A stretch of DNA of 64,000 bases from an uncultured Oscillospiraceae bacterium (lineage in GTDB: Bacteria; Bacillota; Clostridia; Oscillospirales; Oscillospiraceae). This document shows, in pieces, positions 1 through 7,043 of this stretch. Made by a program: the position numbers and the translations under genes. The notes beneath the pieces were generated by a model that was not told the DNA's origin, did no database searches, and saw nothing but the letters and a program-made list of their open reading frames with translations. The DNA is taken from the NCBI GenBank assembly GCA_934597345.1, contig CAKTRJ010000001.1:1-64000 (forward strand), read 5' to 3'. The number at the start of each line of letters is the position of its first letter. Position 1 is the first letter of the stretch.

Positions 1-67
1 ACTGCCGGTAGATCCGACATCGTGGATAATCTACGATCTGTTTGATCTCAAGTGTATATTCTGACAT
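1..67 (-). CDS. Start of an integrative-element protein (partial)
   Basis: The minus strand reads GGAGGTTTCC immediately before an ATG at 67, then 22 open codons (MSEYTLEIKQIVDYPRCRIY...) that run off the left edge. The ribosome binding site and start are clear. From memory, this N-terminus resembles a conserved accessory protein carried by conjugative and mobilisable elements of Clostridia; that is recollection, not a search. It fits the context, because the adjoining 3' tRNA fragment marks an element end. No function can be assigned from 22 residues. Confidence 0.6.
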   Translation of the reverse strand, partial: MSEYTLEIKQIVDYPRCRIYRQ

Positions 68-77
68 GGAAACCTCC

Positions 78-318
78 AAAAAATACTTCCATTCTCGATG
101 GTTCTATGCTATAATTCAAAATCGAACCAACTGATTTAGATTTTGACTCCTCTGTAAAACTGCTAACATTTTGCTAATTGCACTACGAAATACCAGCAGA
201 TATAGCGGAGTATCAACAATGTTGAATGAAGAGATTGCTCCCCTGAAGACTGTGTAATTCGGTGTACTACGAGAGTCGTGAAGGACTACGATTGACGACG
301 TATAAGTTATAATCGTGA
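78..318. other. Non-coding end of the integrated element
   Basis: No gene is visible here. The minus-strand leader of the partial gene holds a short inverted repeat (TGGTTC...GAACCA, about 97-134). Bases 260-300 carry repeated CTACGA/GACGACG-like words just inside the tRNA fragment. Integrase or excisionase arm sites would be expected in such a position, but the assignment is inference. Confidence 0.35.
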
Positions 319-363
319 CTCCTAAGCGGTAGGCCGCCAGTTAGAGTCTGGCCGGGGGTGCCA
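319..363 (+). other. Attachment-site remnant: 3' half of tRNA-Arg(CCT)
   Basis: The sequence folds as the 3' half of a tRNA: anticodon loop CTCCTAA (319-325), 3' anticodon strand GCGGT, variable loop AGGCC, T-stem GCCAG/CTGGC around TTAGAGT (341-347), acceptor strand CGGGGGT, discriminator G and CCA (361-363). No matching 5' half lies upstream: no ACCCCCG or GCCCCCG acceptor strand, and 314-318 cannot pair with GCGGT. The T-loop has A where C56 is nearly invariant, as expected for a copy no longer under selection. Tyrosine integrases typically leave such a fragment at the far end of an element inserted in a tRNA 3' end, so the element lies to the left and the intact tRNA-Arg should be at its other end. 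Confidence 0.75.
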
Positions 364-367
364 AAAA

Positions 368-404
368 GCCGCCGCGATCCGGGGTGGATCGCGGTGGCTT
401 TCTT
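368..404 (+). terminator. Rho-independent terminator (original tRNA-Arg terminator)
   Basis: A 13-bp stem (368-380 with 386-398, one G-T pair) closes a GGGGT loop and is followed by TTTCTT. It sits just after the tRNA 3' end and was probably the native tRNA terminator left behind by the insertion. Confidence 0.8.
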
Positions 405-434
405 ATACGATCACTATGTGTAAAGGACGCTGCG

Positions 435-914
435 ATGATGCTGAAACACATTCTTATTGTTTTTTTCGTTTCCATGGTGCCGCTGCTCGAGCTGCGGGGC
501 GCGATCCCCTACGGCGTGCTGTACGGCCTGCCGCTGTGGCTGACGCTCGTGGTGGCTATCGTGGGCAATATGCTGCCGGTGCCGGTCATTTATTTTCTGG
601 CCCGGAAAGTGTTGGTCTGGGGTCAGGACAAGCCTGTCATCGGGCGGTTCTTCTCCTTCTGTTTGCGCAAGGGCGAGGCCGCCGGAGAAAAGCTGAAGGC
701 CAAGGCGGGCCGGGGCCTCTTCTGGGCGCTGCTGCTGTTTGTGGGCATCCCCCTGCCGGGCACCGGCGCGTGGACCGGCACGCTGGCGGCCAGTCTTCTG
801 AACATGGGCTTCAAGAAAAGCGTACTGGCCTGCATGGGCGGCGTGGTGCTGGCGGGCGTCATCATGGGTGTGCTGAGCCTGCTGGGCGTGTCGGTGTTCG
901 GGACCATCGGATAA
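435..914 (+). CDS. Small multidrug-export-type membrane protein (COG2426)
   Basis: A 159-residue, almost entirely hydrophobic protein with about four membrane segments and the family's early LELRGAIPYG motif (about residues 18-27). A second signature, PLPGTGAWTGT, follows near residue 110. Family members are annotated as putative small multi-drug export proteins, but transport has not been firmly shown for the family. ATG 435 is chosen because AAAGGA at 424-429 lies upstream; ATG 438 is a possible alternative. It is the first chromosomal gene right of the element boundary, is monocistronic, and is followed by a separate promoter at 934. Confidence 0.8.
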   Translation: MMLKHILIVFFVSMVPLLELRGAIPYGVLYGLPLWLTLVVAIVGNMLPVPVIYFLARKVLVWGQDKPVIGRFFSFCLRKGEAAGEKLKAKAGRGLFWALLLFVGIPLPGTGAWTGTLAASLLNMGFKKSVLACMGGVVLAGVIMGVLSLLGVSVFGTIG

Positions 915-933
915 AAAGAAGCGCCGCTTGTGC

Positions 934-961
934 TTGACAAGCGACAGAAATTGGCTATAAT
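934..961 (+). promoter_or_regulatory. Sigma-A promoter of candidate small RNA
   Basis: TTGACA (934-939), a 16-base spacer and TATAAT (956-961). Both hexamers are perfect consensus. No gene starts within 400 bases downstream, but a terminator lies about 95 bases away. Confidence 0.8.
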
Positions 962-967
962 AAAAGC

Positions 968-1062
968 AAGGGTAAAACATCGCAGAGAAGTTTTAACCCG
1001 TCAAACCGAAAGTTTCAAATGTTACTTTGAAAACCGTCACTTGGCAGAGTGGCGGTTTTTTT
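968..1062 (+). ncRNA. Candidate small RNA, about 95 nt
   Basis: The span starts at the predicted +1 of a consensus promoter and ends in a hairpin with a T tract. It can fold into three stems: GGGTAAAAC with GTTTTAACCC (969-999), GTTTCAAA with TTTGAAAAC (about 1011-1034), and the terminator. No plausible start codon with a ribosome binding site is present. I do not recognise it as 6S, SRP, tmRNA or a known riboswitch. An attenuated leader is less likely because the next gene starts at 1394. Confidence 0.5.
1032..1062 (+). terminator. Terminator of the candidate small RNA
   Basis: AACCGTCAC (1032-1040) pairs with GTGGCGGTT (1049-1057) around an 8-base loop and is followed by seven T. Confidence 0.8.
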
Positions 1063-1142
1063 ATTCTTTACTTGTAGTGCAAAAATATGGGCGGACAACC
1101 TTGCCCGCCTACGAATGTCTATCGAAAATGCTTTCAGATGAA

Positions 1143-1207
1143 GATGGATGCTACGGCGGCATAGCCGCCGAGATTGGATGCTAAAAATATGCCACCGGCA
1201 TATTTTC
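1143..1207. repeat. Palindromic intergenic repeat, copy 1 of 2
   Basis: It contains two palindromes, GGCGGCATAGCCGCC and AATATGCCACCGGCATATT, joined by a short linker. An almost identical copy in opposite orientation lies at 19142-19206. It sits in the 330-base gap between the small RNA and the sigma factor gene; nothing else is visible in the gap apart from that gene's promoter region. Confidence 0.7.
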
Positions 1208-1331
1208 TCTACGCATCGACGCCCCGCTTTGTTATGTATTACCCTTGCACAGAGAAAATCTATGCACGAACAAGTGTAGCATGGCATATGTGAATTGTCA
1301 AGAATCGGCAGCGGTAGAATGTTTTATTTTT

Positions 1332-1358
1332 TGAAACGTTTTCCCGTCACACTGTGTT
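1332..1358 (+). promoter_or_regulatory. Possible ECF-type promoter of the sigma gene
   Basis: TGAAAC at 1332-1337 matches the usual ECF -35 element and lies 62 bases before the sigma factor start. The -10 region (near 1353-1358) is not a clear match. Autoregulation is common for ECF sigma factors; here it is a guess from the -35 word alone. Confidence 0.3.
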
Positions 1359-1393
1359 ATACCAGTGAAAAGCTTTTCAAGGAGATCATTTCC

Positions 1394-1873
1394 ATGACAG
1401 ATCAACAGTTTGCCCTGGCGGCGGAACGGTATATGGATACCATATTCCGGGTGGCTTACAGCTACCTGCGCAGCAAATCGGACGCCGACGACGTGACCCA
1501 GGACGTATTGATACAGCTCTATAAGACCGACACCGCGTTTGAGAGCGACGAGTATCTCAAGCGCTGGCTCATCCGGGTGACCGTCAACCGGTGCAAGAAC
1601 ATCTTCCGTTCTCCGTGGCACCGGATGGAGGACATCATGGACTACGAAAGCGCCTTGACCTTCGAGGCCCCGGAGGGCCGGGAGCTGTTCGACGCGGTGA
1701 TGGCGCTGGATAAGCGCTATCGCGTGCCGGTACTGCTGTATTACTACGAGGGCTATTCCCAGAAGGAGATCGCCGGGATGCTGTCCGTCCCGGAGGAGAC
1801 CGTCCGGACGCGGCTGTTCCGGGCCAGAGGAAAATTGAAAGCAACATTGACGGAGGTACTGCAATATGATTGA
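1394..1873 (+). CDS. ECF RNA polymerase sigma factor (sigma-70 family)
   Basis: A 159-residue alternative sigma factor. Region 2 (about residues 10-75) contains the YSYLRSKSDADDVTQDV core and region 4 (about 100-155) the helix-turn-helix with YYEGYSQKEIAGML and TVRTRLFRARGKL. It would direct core polymerase to a small stress or envelope regulon. ATG 1394 follows AAGGAG at 1379-1384 with normal spacing; upstream in-frame codons do not fit region 2. The gene overlaps the next one by 8 bases, so sigma factor and membrane partner are translationally coupled. The inducing signal cannot be read from sequence. Confidence 0.9.
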   Translation: MTDQQFALAAERYMDTIFRVAYSYLRSKSDADDVTQDVLIQLYKTDTAFESDEYLKRWLIRVTVNRCKNIFRSPWHRMEDIMDYESALTFEAPEGRELFDAVMALDKRYRVPVLLYYYEGYSQKEIAGMLSVPEETVRTRLFRARGKLKATLTEVLQYD

Positions 1874-3005
1874 CCGGAAACTGTTTCAGCAAACCTTCTC
1901 CGCGCTGCATGCCTCCCCTGACACACTTTCGGAGGTATATAAAGTGGTACGGAGAAATAAAAGACATCATACGATCACAAAAGGCATGCTGATCGCCGCG
2001 GTGCTGGCCATGTGCATCACAGTGGCGGGCGCGGTGGGCATCGCCACGCTGATCAAGGCCGATGTGGCCCCGGCAGACAGTATTACCGATGCCGACCGGA
2101 ACGCCTTTGACAAGGATACCGTGGGCAGCGACACACCCCTGGTGCTGGGCAACGACGGACAGCCCATCAGCCTGCCCCGGATGGAGCGTACCTCCACCGA
2201 CACGGCTACCGTGCAGCGCTTGCTGGGTGACTATCTCTGCACTGTGGACGCCGCTATGGAGGTGGACGGATACACCATCAAGCTCAACACCTTCCTCATT
2301 GACGAGAACGGCTCCGGCTTTTTGACCTACACCCTGTCCCACCCGGATGGCATCAAGGCGGATGAAAACGGCTACGGCGAGGTGTTCACGCCCCTGGATC
2401 CCTCGCTGATCATCGGTGATGACCTGCAGAGCTACAAGTTTATGGATGCCAAGACCTATCTGGACACCGCCGCCACCACCGACACGGAGATGCATCTGGT
2501 GCTGTATTTCAGCGACTTCGGCTTCTGGCACAAGGGCGATGACCTGATCTTTGCCGTTGCCGGTCAAAACGGCGGCGACTGGGGCGGCACCATCAGCATT
2601 TCGCCCATCGCCTATCTGCCTGTGACCACCTTTACCAGTGAGGACGGCGACACGGTAGAGGTGTCCGCGCTGGGCATACACATGGATAAGCCCAACGCCA
2701 TCACCAACCAGATCAGCGACCTGAACCCCAAGGAGCTGGTGCTGCACATGAAGGACGGCAGCCGGTATGCGGTGCAGAGTGACCGCGAGAATGTCCTGAA
2801 CTGGGTGGTGGGTCTCTGCACGGTGGATGAGAACCACGATGAAAACGGCTGCACCTACAGCTTCAACCGGCTGGTGGACGTGGACGAGATCGAATCCGTC
2901 ACCGCTGAGGGACATATGATCGTCTTCCCCGAGCCCTTTACAGGCTATGAAGATATCCATCCTGATACGGAAAACTTCGATTTCAATTACACCTACACGC
3001 GGTAA
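1866..3005 (+). CDS. DUF4179-type membrane protein, probable anti-sigma factor
   Basis: A 379-residue protein: a cytoplasmic N-terminus of about 35 residues, one transmembrane helix (about 38-60, GMLIAAVLAMCITVAGAV) and an extracytoplasmic domain of about 310 residues rich in Asp, Gly and aromatic residues. The order short cytoplasmic part, helix, large outer domain, plus the 8-base overlap with an ECF sigma gene, is typical of DUF4179-like anti-sigma factors in Firmicutes. It presumably sequesters the sigma factor until the outer domain senses a signal; this is inferred from position and topology. A strong hairpin follows the stop. Confidence 0.75.
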   Translation: MIDRKLFQQTFSALHASPDTLSEVYKVVRRNKRHHTITKGMLIAAVLAMCITVAGAVGIATLIKADVAPADSITDADRNAFDKDTVGSDTPLVLGNDGQPISLPRMERTSTDTATVQRLLGDYLCTVDAAMEVDGYTIKLNTFLIDENGSGFLTYTLSHPDGIKADENGYGEVFTPLDPSLIIGDDLQSYKFMDAKTYLDTAATTDTEMHLVLYFSDFGFWHKGDDLIFAVAGQNGGDWGGTISISPIAYLPVTTFTSEDGDTVEVSALGIHMDKPNAITNQISDLNPKELVLHMKDGSRYAVQSDRENVLNWVVGLCTVDENHDENGCTYSFNRLVDVDEIESVTAEGHMIVFPEPFTGYEDIHPDTENFDFNYTYTR

Positions 3006-3014
3006 CGCGGCGCG

Positions 3015-3055
3015 CCACGGCGGGACGAAAGTCCCGCCGTGGTTGAACATTCTTT
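3015..3055 (+). terminator. Terminator after sigma/anti-sigma operon
   Basis: A 12-bp perfect stem (3015-3026 with 3031-3042) closes a GAAA tetraloop. A T-rich stretch follows after several bases. Confidence 0.7.
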
Positions 3056-3136
3056 TTGAAAATTTTCCATTTTCCTGTGACATTTTTTCAAAATCCGCGT
3101 TTATATAGGTATAGAGAGATAAAAAGGAGAGCGGCC

Positions 3137-3934
3137 ATGTACACAGAATATCTATCCACACAGCAGGACGAGACACCGCGGGAGACGCCATCCCGGCAGG
3201 CGCCGCCTGCCCGCCGCGCCGCGCCCCGGCGGCGTGATCCCCGGCGGGACAGGATGCGGCGGATGATCCTGGCTTTGGCGGCGCTGGTGCTGTTTCTGGC
3301 GGGATTCATCTCCGGCTGCTGCGTGGGACGCGGCCGGGGAGCGGCCCGTGGCGCCGACACTGAGAACGGCGCAGGCGGCGCAGGGACTTCCGTCAAGCAG
3401 CAGCAACAAAAGAGCAACATTCCCGCCGGCATCACCCTGCCGGACTATGTGAAGGAGGATCTGCTGCCGGTGAATCCCTACTCCCGCTGCGGCGACAAGC
3501 TCCAACGGGTCAACGCCGTGGTGATCCACTATGTGGGCAATCCCAACACCACCGCGTGGCAGAACCGCTCCTATTTTGAGAATCTGGCGACCACCAGAGA
3601 TACCTCCGCCAGCAGCAACCTCATTGTGGGTCTGGAGGGCGAGGCACTGCTGTGCGTGCCGCTGGACGAGGTGGCCTATTGCTCCAACGACCGGAATTAC
3701 GACACCGTGTCCATCGAGTTCTGCCATCCCGACGCCGACGGCAAGCCCACGCAGGACACCTATGATACGCTGGTGAAGCTGACGGCGTGGCTGTGCGATC
3801 TCTATGGCCTGGACGTGGAAGAGGGCATCATCCGCCACTACGACGTGACCGGCAAGCAATGCCCCGTGCACTTCGTGCAGAACGCCGCGGAGTGGACGCA
3901 GTTTAAGGCCGATGTGGCAGCAGCGATGAAATAA
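3137..3934 (+). CDS. N-acetylmuramoyl-L-alanine amidase, membrane-anchored (Amidase_2/PGRP)
   Basis: A 265-residue protein with a basic proline/arginine-rich cytoplasmic N-terminus, one membrane anchor (about residues 43-60), a Gly/Gln-rich linker, and a type 2 amidase domain from about residue 95. The zinc ligands of the T7-lysozyme fold are visible: His in VIHYVGN, His in IRHYDVTGKQC and the Cys of that motif. It would cleave the bond between muramic acid and L-Ala in peptidoglycan outside the membrane. ATG 3137 follows AAGGAG (3124-3129). It is monocistronic and ends at a bidirectional terminator shared with the convergent alarmone synthetase gene. Confidence 0.88.
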   Translation: MYTEYLSTQQDETPRETPSRQAPPARRAAPRRRDPRRDRMRRMILALAALVLFLAGFISGCCVGRGRGAARGADTENGAGGAGTSVKQQQQKSNIPAGITLPDYVKEDLLPVNPYSRCGDKLQRVNAVVIHYVGNPNTTAWQNRSYFENLATTRDTSASSNLIVGLEGEALLCVPLDEVAYCSNDRNYDTVSIEFCHPDADGKPTQDTYDTLVKLTAWLCDLYGLDVEEGIIRHYDVTGKQCPVHFVQNAAEWTQFKADVAAAMK

Positions 3935-3935
3935 C

Positions 3936-3962
3936 AAAAGAGACGGCCCAGCCGTCTCTTTT
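3936..3962. terminator. Bidirectional terminator
   Basis: AAAAGAGACGGC pairs with GCCGTCTCTTTT around a 3-base loop, with A and T tracts on both sides. It serves the convergent amidase and alarmone synthetase genes. Confidence 0.85.
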
Positions 3963-3970
3963 GTTATGTA

Positions 3971-4657
3971 TCAGTCCTCGTATTCCGGGGCTTTGCCCTG
4001 ATAGATGTTCTGCATTTCGCGGTCCACTTCGTAGATGGCGTCGCTGCACAGCCGCAGGCGGGTGCTCTCTGCCGGGCCCCAGTGGCGGTCGGATTTATAC
4101 CGCAGCTCATGCTCGAGACTGGCCCACATGTCCATGGCAATGGTGCGCAGCTGGATCTCCACCGGCAGCTTCAGCGTACCCTCGGAGATCACGATGGGCA
4201 CCTCTACGATCAGGTGCAGGCTGCGATAGCCGGTCTCCTTGGGCTCCTTGATGTAGTCGGCCTCGCGGATGACGCGGAAGGATTCCGTCCGGGTCAGCAG
4301 GCCGCGCAGATAGTAGATGTCGTCCAGATAGTTGCAGATGACCCGCACGCCCGCCATATCCTGAATATGAGCATAGATGTTGTCGATGGTCAGGTCATAG
4401 CCCCGGCGCTTCAGCTTTTTGGCGGCGCTGTCCAGCGTCTTGATGCGGTGCTCGATGTGGTGGATGGGGGAGTGGTCGTACAGACCGGCAAACTCCTCGT
4501 CCAGGATCTCCATCTGGGTCACGGCTACCTTCAGCGCGCTGCGGTACAGGTGCTTCACCCGCACCATGCCGGCCGCCACCTCACGCATCTCCGGCGTCAG
4601 CTCCTCAGCGATGGAAATATCCCGCAGCTCGATGCTGCCGCTCTTTTCGATCATCAT
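3971..4657 (-). CDS. Small alarmone synthetase, GTP pyrophosphokinase (RelA/SpoT synthetase domain)
   Basis: A 228-residue single-domain synthetase. Conserved elements are MAGVRVICNYLDDIY (nucleotide site), a GYRSLHL stretch, and EIQLRTIAMDMWASLEHELRYK near the C-terminus. It lacks the hydrolase, TGS and ACT domains of long Rel proteins, so it resembles the RelQ/YjbM or RelP/YwaC type that makes (p)ppGpp without the ribosome. Start ATG 4657 has AAGGAG upstream on the minus strand; an ATG three bases later is also possible. A promoter (TTGCTT, 17 bases, TATAAT) lies just upstream. Which SAS subfamily it belongs to I cannot tell. Confidence 0.88.
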   Translation of the reverse strand: MMIEKSGSIELRDISIAEELTPEMREVAAGMVRVKHLYRSALKVAVTQMEILDEEFAGLYDHSPIHHIEHRIKTLDSAAKKLKRRGYDLTIDNIYAHIQDMAGVRVICNYLDDIYYLRGLLTRTESFRVIREADYIKEPKETGYRSLHLIVEVPIVISEGTLKLPVEIQLRTIAMDMWASLEHELRYKSDRHWGPAESTRLRLCSDAIYEVDREMQNIYQGKAPEYED

Positions 4658-4688
4658 AGGCGCGCTCCTTCTTTCCTCATTGTTAAAT

Positions 4689-4717
4689 ATTATACTATGT
4701 CGCGGGGAGGAAAGCAA
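4689..4717 (-). promoter_or_regulatory. Promoter of the alarmone synthetase gene
   Basis: On the minus strand TTGCTT (4717-4712), a 17-base spacer and TATAAT (4694-4689). Confidence 0.65.
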
Positions 4718-4754
4718 GTCAAGAAAATTTGTTTAATTTTTCTGCAACATACTC

Positions 4755-4782
4755 TTGACAAACGGCGGAATTTTGGTATAAT
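4755..4782 (+). promoter_or_regulatory. Promoter of tRNA-Ser
   Basis: TTGACA (4755-4760), 16 bases, TATAAT (4777-4782), 33 bases before the mature tRNA 5' end. Confidence 0.8.
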
Positions 4783-4815
4783 TATCGTTGCTGTGTTTCG
4801 CAGCGAATTGAATAT

Positions 4816-4907
4816 GCAGTGGTATCGAAGAGGTCATAACGAGCACGACTGGAAATCGTGTTGTCGTCAAAAGCGGCACGAGGGTTCGAATCCCTCCCAC
4901 TGCGCCA
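4816..4907 (+). tRNA. tRNA-Ser(GGA)
   Basis: Full class II cloverleaf: acceptor GCAGTGG (4816-4822) with CCACTGC (4897-4903), discriminator G, encoded CCA (4905-4907), anticodon stem CACGA/TCGTG around CTGGAAA (anticodon GGA), a long variable arm, and T-arm GAGGG TTCGAAT CCCTC. The 92-base length suits a serine tRNA. It has its own promoter and terminator. Confidence 0.95.
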
Positions 4908-4947
4908 AAAAGAAGAGCGTCACCTTGATGGTGACGCTCTTCTTTTT
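4908..4947 (+). terminator. Terminator of tRNA-Ser
   Basis: AAAAGAAGAGCGTCACC pairs with GGTGACGCTCTTCTTTT around TTGAT, directly after the CCA end, with T and A tracts on both sides. Confidence 0.85.
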
Positions 4948-4972
4948 GGCGCAATTAAAAGCGGATCTGAAA

Positions 4973-5004
4973 CGCCCTCCGGCCCTTTACGGGGCCGGAG
5001 GGCG
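4973..5004 (-). terminator. Hairpin after trkA
   Basis: A 13-bp GC-rich stem (4973-4985 with 4992-5004) lies just past the trkA stop on the minus strand. The T tract is poor, so termination is probable but not certain. Confidence 0.55.
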
Positions 5005-5017
5005 CGTTGTTCTTTGT

Positions 5018-6376
5018 TTATGCCAGGATATCCGTTAGGTCATCCAGGCCGGTGGCACGGGTGACCACCACAACGTGGTCGCCATCCTCGATGGTGGTCA
5101 TACCGCCGGGGATGATGGTATGCTCGTCCCGCACGATGGCGGCCACCAGCAGACCCTTGCGCAGCTGGAGATCCTTCAGCGGTTTGCCCAGCACGGCATG
5201 GCTGGAGGCGGCAGCGGTGAAGGACAGGGCCTCCACATGGCCGCCCAGCATCTTATAAAGGCTCTCCACCTTGCTGCCCTCGGCGTTGCCCAGCGCGCGG
5301 ACATACCGCAGGATCTGGCTGGAAATGATGTCCTTGGGGGAGATGATGGAGTCGATGCCGGTGCTGTTGACCAGATCCATATAGTTGGGGCGGGTCATTT
5401 TGGCCAGCACCTTGGGCACGCCGCTGCGCTGGGCGTGCATAGCCATCAACAGGTTCTCCTCGTCCCGGTTGGTCACGGCCACGAACGCATCGGCGTCCAG
5501 AATACCCTCCTGCTGCAAAAGCGTATTGTCGGTGCCGTCACCCTGGATCACCAACACATGGGGCAGCTGCGCCGACAGGCGCAGGCATTTGTCGGCGTCC
5601 ATTTCCACGATGCGGACGCTGGTGTTGGTTTTTTGCAGCTCCCACGCCAGATACATGGCACTGCGGCTGCCGCCCAGCACCGAGACCTTCTTCACCTTCT
5701 GCCAGGTGCGGCCCATCTCCTTCAGCATTCTTTGCAGCTCCGGCTTGGCGCCCAGCATATACACCCGGTCGCCTGCCGCGGGAACGAAATTACCGTCGGG
5801 GATGATGTACTCGCCCTGATGCTCCGCCGCGCAGATCAGCACCTCCGCCTGACGCAGACGGTGGGACTGACTCAGCGCCACGCCGCAGATGGTGTCGCTC
5901 TCCGTGACCTGGAAGCCGATCATGTCGATGCGGCCCCGGGCAAAGGGCTCCACGCTGAAGGCGGCGGGGAAGGCCAGAATACGGGCCATCTCCTGGGCTG
6001 CGGCCAAATCGGGATTGATGACCATGTCAAGACCGATCTCCTTTTTCAGCATCTCCTCGTCCCGGCGGTAATCGGTGTTGCGCACCCGGGCCACGGTGTG
6101 CTTGGCGCCCAGCTTTTTGGCGATCAGGCAGCAGACCAGGTTGATCTCATCCTGGTTGGTGACGGCGATCACCAGATCGGCGGTGCGGACACCGGCCTCC
6201 AGCAGTACGCTGATGCTGGCGCCGTTGCCCTCCACGCACAGCACGTCCATGGTGCTTTCCGCTTTACGCAGGGCAGCGGTATGGGCGTCCACGATGATGA
6301 TGTCGTGTTCCTCCTCCGCCAGTGAATTGGCGATGGCGTAGCCGACCTTACCGTTGCCTACGATGATAATTCTCAT
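5018..6376 (-). CDS. trkA: Trk potassium uptake system peripheral protein TrkA
   Basis: A 452-residue cytoplasmic gating subunit of the Trk/Ktr potassium channel. It has the full duplicated layout: RCK-N domain 1 (GNGKVG at about 7-12, acidic VDAH after the second strand), a TrkA-C domain around 145-220, RCK-N domain 2 (VLGGSRSAMYLAWEL at about 233, MDADKC after it), and a final TrkA-C domain. Start ATG 6376 is preceded by GGAGGAG. No membrane subunit (TrkH or KtrB) lies in this window, so its partner is elsewhere. Confidence 0.93.
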   Translation of the reverse strand: MRIIIVGNGKVGYAIANSLAEEEHDIIIVDAHTAALRKAESTMDVLCVEGNGASISVLLEAGVRTADLVIAVTNQDEINLVCCLIAKKLGAKHTVARVRNTDYRRDEEMLKKEIGLDMVINPDLAAAQEMARILAFPAAFSVEPFARGRIDMIGFQVTESDTICGVALSQSHRLRQAEVLICAAEHQGEYIIPDGNFVPAAGDRVYMLGAKPELQRMLKEMGRTWQKVKKVSVLGGSRSAMYLAWELQKTNTSVRIVEMDADKCLRLSAQLPHVLVIQGDGTDNTLLQQEGILDADAFVAVTNRDEENLLMAMHAQRSGVPKVLAKMTRPNYMDLVNSTGIDSIISPKDIISSQILRYVRALGNAEGSKVESLYKMLGGHVEALSFTAAASSHAVLGKPLKDLQLRKGLLVAAIVRDEHTIIPGGMTTIEDGDHVVVVTRATGLDDLTDILA

Positions 6377-6526
6377 AATGCTCCTCCTGCGAAGCTGTTT
6401 TTCTCCGCGCCACATATTTTAACACAGCGGCGCAGAAAATAAAAGTGCTTTTCTACAGACAGAAAGGCGAAAGCGGAGAGAAACTTGGGGAAATTATGAA
6501 AAATATGTTAAATCTTATCTTATATC

Positions 6527-6554
6527 TTGCTAAAAATAATAGCCGTGATATAAT
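6527..6554 (+). promoter_or_regulatory. Promoter of the helix-turn-helix gene
   Basis: TTGCTA (6527-6532), 16 bases, TATAAT (6549-6554), 60 bases before the start codon, in an unusually AT-rich stretch. Confidence 0.6.
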
Positions 6555-6614
6555 AGATTTGCCTAAAATTGGAAACTGCACAACCGAAAACGTGATAGTA
6601 AAGGACGGGAGACC

Positions 6615-6971
6615 ATGGACAATCTAACAAAGATCATCCGCGAAGAGATCGGCAAGCAGTACAAAAGCGTGCGGCAATTCGCTTTTGCGGTGGGCGTACC
6701 TCTGTCCACTGTGAACAGTGCGCTGCACAACGGTGTGGGAGGTTCCAGCTTTGACACAGTGCTGCGGCTGTGCAAGGTACTGGGGATCAAGGCATTGGGC
6801 GATGACGCCGCCTTTTATCTGACCGACGACACCGAGAAACTGCTGACCCAGTACGCCAAGCTGGACGACTACGGCCGTCATACCATTTCTGCCGTGATGC
6901 AGGTGGAGTACGACCGCTGCACCGAGCTGAGCAAGCCCGATCTCCAGGAGCATACCAGCGTCAACATCTGA
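6615..6971 (+). CDS. Small XRE-like DNA-binding regulator
   Basis: A 118-residue protein with an N-terminal helix-turn-helix of the lambda-repressor type (about residues 15-60: SVRQFAFAVGVPLSTVNSALHNG, then a third helix in SFDTVLRLCKVLGI). The C-terminal half (TDDTEKLLTQYAKLDDYGRHTI) resembles the tail of many short clostridial XRE regulators. It stands alone with its own promoter and terminator and faces the convergent YhgE operon. Its target is unknown; autoregulation is plausible. Confidence 0.75.
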   Translation: MDNLTKIIREEIGKQYKSVRQFAFAVGVPLSTVNSALHNGVGGSSFDTVLRLCKVLGIKALGDDAAFYLTDDTEKLLTQYAKLDDYGRHTISAVMQVEYDRCTELSKPDLQEHTSVNI

Positions 6972-6997
6972 TGCTGCCACTCCGGCAGACGAAAATC

Positions 6998-7036
6998 AAA
7001 TGACAGCCGCATGGCAAAGCCATGCGGCTGTCATTT
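6998..7036. terminator. Bidirectional terminator
   Basis: An 18-bp perfect stem (6998-7015 with 7019-7036) closes an AAA loop and is followed by T on the plus strand. It separates the convergent regulator gene and YhgE operon. Confidence 0.85.
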
Positions 7037-7043
7037 TTTTCTG

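Noticed and set aside
930..1184. A short open frame over the small-RNA unit
   Set aside because: No ribosome binding site and it runs through the terminator; the RNA signals explain the region better.
4733..4954. A minus-strand open frame across tRNA-Ser
   Set aside because: It lies antisense to a complete tRNA and its terminator; such frames are a common annotation artefact.
6445..6627. A 60-codon frame upstream of the small XRE gene
   Set aside because: It covers that gene's promoter and overlaps its start; no family resemblance.
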